Shown here in pieces: positions 4,629 through 6,044 of a DNA stretch of 6,044 nucleotides. The stretch's first letter is position 1; the number at the start of each line of letters is the position of its first letter. The translations under genes were made by a program, and so were the position numbers. The notes below the pieces were generated by a model that was given only the letters and a program-made list of their open reading frames with translations, had not been told where the DNA came from and ran no database searches. The stretch covers positions 1-6,044 of the forward strand of contig CASDQU010000045.1 of NCBI GenBank assembly GCA_949282835.1, written 5' to 3'. This stretch comes from an uncultured Bacillota bacterium. GTDB taxonomy: Bacteria; Bacillota; Clostridia; Christensenellales; UBA1242.

Positions 4629-5045
4629 TTTTGTATATATAACTACTTGACTGAAAAATATGAACTTTCAAGTAGCAGGAGTTATACTATCAATGCAAAA
4701 GCAAGAATACTTGCCGAAAATACACTGCTGCCAAACATTCAAAAATTATTACAAGAGCTTTACTGTGATTTAGTTCTTTTAAAAGAAAAAATAGAAGAAA
4801 ATAAGCTGCTTGAGAAACTGGATGAAAGCGAACTTATGCTATCAAATCTTTATTACTCTTTATTTGCCTCACCGCTTGAACTTGTCGAAGTGGATTTTAA
4901 CAATACCATAATAGTCAAAGAGCTGTTAGCTAAAATGATTAAATCTTTGAATGAACTTGATAGCCAAATCAATATTCCGCAGTATAATAGGCTTATTATG
5001 CTCATAAAAAACGACTTACAAGATATATATAATTTTTTAAATTGA
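4617..5045 (+). CDS. unknown helical protein
   Basis: I do not recognise this 142-residue protein. It has no signal peptide or membrane segment. Most of it looks alpha-helical and amphipathic, with Leu/Ile/Glu/Lys-rich stretches (about 26-80 and 97-142) that could form a helical bundle or short coiled coil. There are two cysteines (C6 and C49) in no known motif. AAGGAGA lies six bases before the ATG. It starts 79 bases after the second pilin-like gene on the same strand with no clear terminator between, so it may belong to the same unit, perhaps as a cytoplasmic partner; this rests on position only. Codon use is A/T-rich, like its neighbours. I see no convincing terminator after it. Confidence 0.75.
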   Translation: MHKFFCIYNYLTEKYELSSSRSYTINAKARILAENTLLPNIQKLLQELYCDLVLLKEKIEENKLLEKLDESELMLSNLYYSLFASPLELVEVDFNNTIIVKELLAKMIKSLNELDSQINIPQYNRLIMLIKNDLQDIYNFLN

Positions 5046-5077
5046 AAAGCTTTCCTAGATAAAATCTTTAATATGAA

Positions 5078-5209
5078 ATATGAGATGTTAAAAGTTTAGA
5101 TATAAAATTTTATAAATTCTTACGCATTTAAGTGCTTACGCACTCTCATCACATAGTATGTATGACCATCAGCCTCACTCTTGCAAGCAAGTTCGGCTTC
5201 CGATAATAT
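5078..5209. repeat. tandem repeat, copy A
   Basis: This is the first of two adjacent copies of a roughly 130-base unit. The right part (5147-5209) matches copy B at 62 of 63 bases, with 57 in a row identical (5147-5203). The left part is diverged but alignable through GATGTTAAAA (5084-5093), an AAATTTTA-like stretch and ACGCA (5122-5126). Just before the conserved core is a hairpin AGTGC/GCACT (5131-5144); read on the minus strand its loop is GTAA, a GNRA tetraloop. The core contains nested AGCC/GGCT (5171-5174 with 5195-5198) and CTTG/CAAG (5180-5183 with 5188-5191) pairs. Confidence 0.75.
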
Positions 5210-5213
5210 AGAC

Positions 5214-5347
5214 TATATGATGTTAAAATTTAAACAAGTTAAATTTTAATATTGCTAACGCAAAATGTGCAACAAATTGCACACCATCACATAGTATGTA
5301 TGACCATCAGCCTCACTCTTGCAAGCAAGTTCGGCTTCCGAGAATAT
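5214..5347. repeat. tandem repeat, copy B
   Basis: This second copy starts almost where copy A ends. Its core (5285-5347) is offset 138 bases from that of copy A. Its left part carries GATGTTAAAA (5219-5228) and ACGCA (5258-5262). It has two hairpins of its own: ATGTTAAAATTT with AAATTTTAATAT (5220-5231 and 5241-5252, one mismatch) and TGTGCAA/TTGCACA (5266-5283). The second occupies the same place before the core as the copy A hairpin but has a different stem and loop sequence. Confidence 0.75.
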
Positions 5348-5374
5348 TGAAAACATTTTACTTTTACTCAACAT
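5255..5374 (-). CDS. doubtful 39-residue ORF through repeat copy B
   Basis: On the minus strand an ATG at 5374 opens a frame of 39 residues ending at TAG (5255-5257). The repeat core reads [19 protein letters not shown] in this frame, a composition that looks protein-like. No ribosome binding site precedes either ATG. Copy A carries the same 19 codons but has a stop just upstream and no ATG. All shared codons are identical, so there is no sign of selection on protein. It is listed because of the open frame, not because I believe it is a gene. Confidence 0.15.
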   Translation of the reverse strand: MLSKSKMFSIFSEAELACKSEADGHTYYVMVCNLLHILR

Positions 5375-5382
5375 ATATTGTA

Positions 5383-5417
5383 TTAGAACAATTAGGAACT
5401 ATCCAAAATTGTTCTAA
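5383..5417 (+). promoter_or_regulatory. long inverted repeat in the collagen gene leader
   Basis: TTAGAACAATT (5383-5393) and AATTGTTCTAA (5407-5417) are perfectly complementary, and GGA/TCC (5395-5397 with 5402-5404) can pair within the loop. The result is a nearly continuous hairpin of about 14 pairs ending next to the AGAGAGG ribosome binding site (5417-5423). No T-run follows, so it is not a normal terminator. It could be an operator, an mRNA-stabilising stem or a translation control element. Confidence 0.6.
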
Positions 5418-5427
5418 GAGAGGTAAT

Positions 5428-6044
<617 letters not shown>

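Larger units (their letters stand above)
5046..5427. other. intergenic region holding tandem repeats and a leader hairpin
   Basis: No convincing plus-strand gene lies in these 382 bases. Most of the space (about 5078-5347) is a tandem pair of repeats, and the rest is the upstream region of the collagen-like gene with a long inverted repeat. I could not find a good housekeeping promoter for that gene: TATATT at 5374-5379 has no -35 at a proper distance. A sporulation-type promoter remains possible but is not clear. Confidence 0.6.

Noticed and set aside
5147..5347. CRISPR-like direct repeats
   Set aside because: There are only two copies of a 63-base core, spaced by 75 bases, and the spacing sequence is itself partly repeated. 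Size and number do not fit a CRISPR array.

Overview
The window looks like chromosome from a low-GC Gram-positive bacterium, most likely an uncultured gut-type member of the Clostridia (Bacillota). The clues are AT-rich intergenic DNA, strong AAGGAG-type ribosome binding sites, -10 boxes preceded by TGn, a QueH-type epoxyqueuosine reductase, and a collagen-like Gly-Pro-Thr protein of the kind found on spores and cell surfaces of Clostridia and Bacilli. Tryptophan is encoded by TGG and nothing suggests a reassigned code. The species assignment is inference.

Left part, minus strand (1-2768). Reading right to left: an ArsR-family repressor (2433-2768) with its own terminator; then a tight three-gene unit, an unknown 154-aa protein with a CxxCxxC motif (1880-2344), queH (1341-1880) and a long type I signal peptidase (364-1341). 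Each gene of this unit overlaps the next by one base (TAATG). HU (8-283) follows with its own promoter; no terminator separates it from the peptidase gene. The ArsR start and the 154-aa protein start are moved inward from the longest frames because perfect ribosome binding sites sit there.

Middle (2769-3637). The ArsR gene is divergent from a plus-strand gene for a 66-residue Asn-rich peptide with two hydrophobic stretches and a Cys cluster (2913-3113). A dyad at 2852-2873 lies between them and may be the operator. The gap 3114-3637 has no gene I can support. It holds a roughly 150-bp fold-back element (3219-3369), an intrinsic terminator (3369-3400), a palindrome, A-tracts and a promoter.

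Right part, plus strand (3638-6044). Two paralogous small proteins (3638-4036 and 4220-4537) have the two-helix layout of VirB2/TrbC-like pilin subunits, each with its own TGn promoter and with no secretion machinery in view. An unrecognised helical protein (4617-5045) follows; its ribosome binding site and start codon lie in the loop of a 9-bp stem. The 382-base gap 5046-5427 is mostly a tandem pair of about 130-bp repeats, nearly identical in one half and diverged in the other. Last is a collagen-like gene (from 5428) that runs off the right edge; a long perfect inverted repeat lies directly upstream of its ribosome binding site.

Taken together, the minus-strand half looks like housekeeping (tRNA modification, protein export, nucleoid), and the plus-strand half looks like accessory, surface-associated genes separated by structured repeats. 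I see no complete new system. The best leads are the paired pilin-like proteins, the tandem repeat with a possible minus-strand RNA, and the ArsR/Cys-peptide pair.
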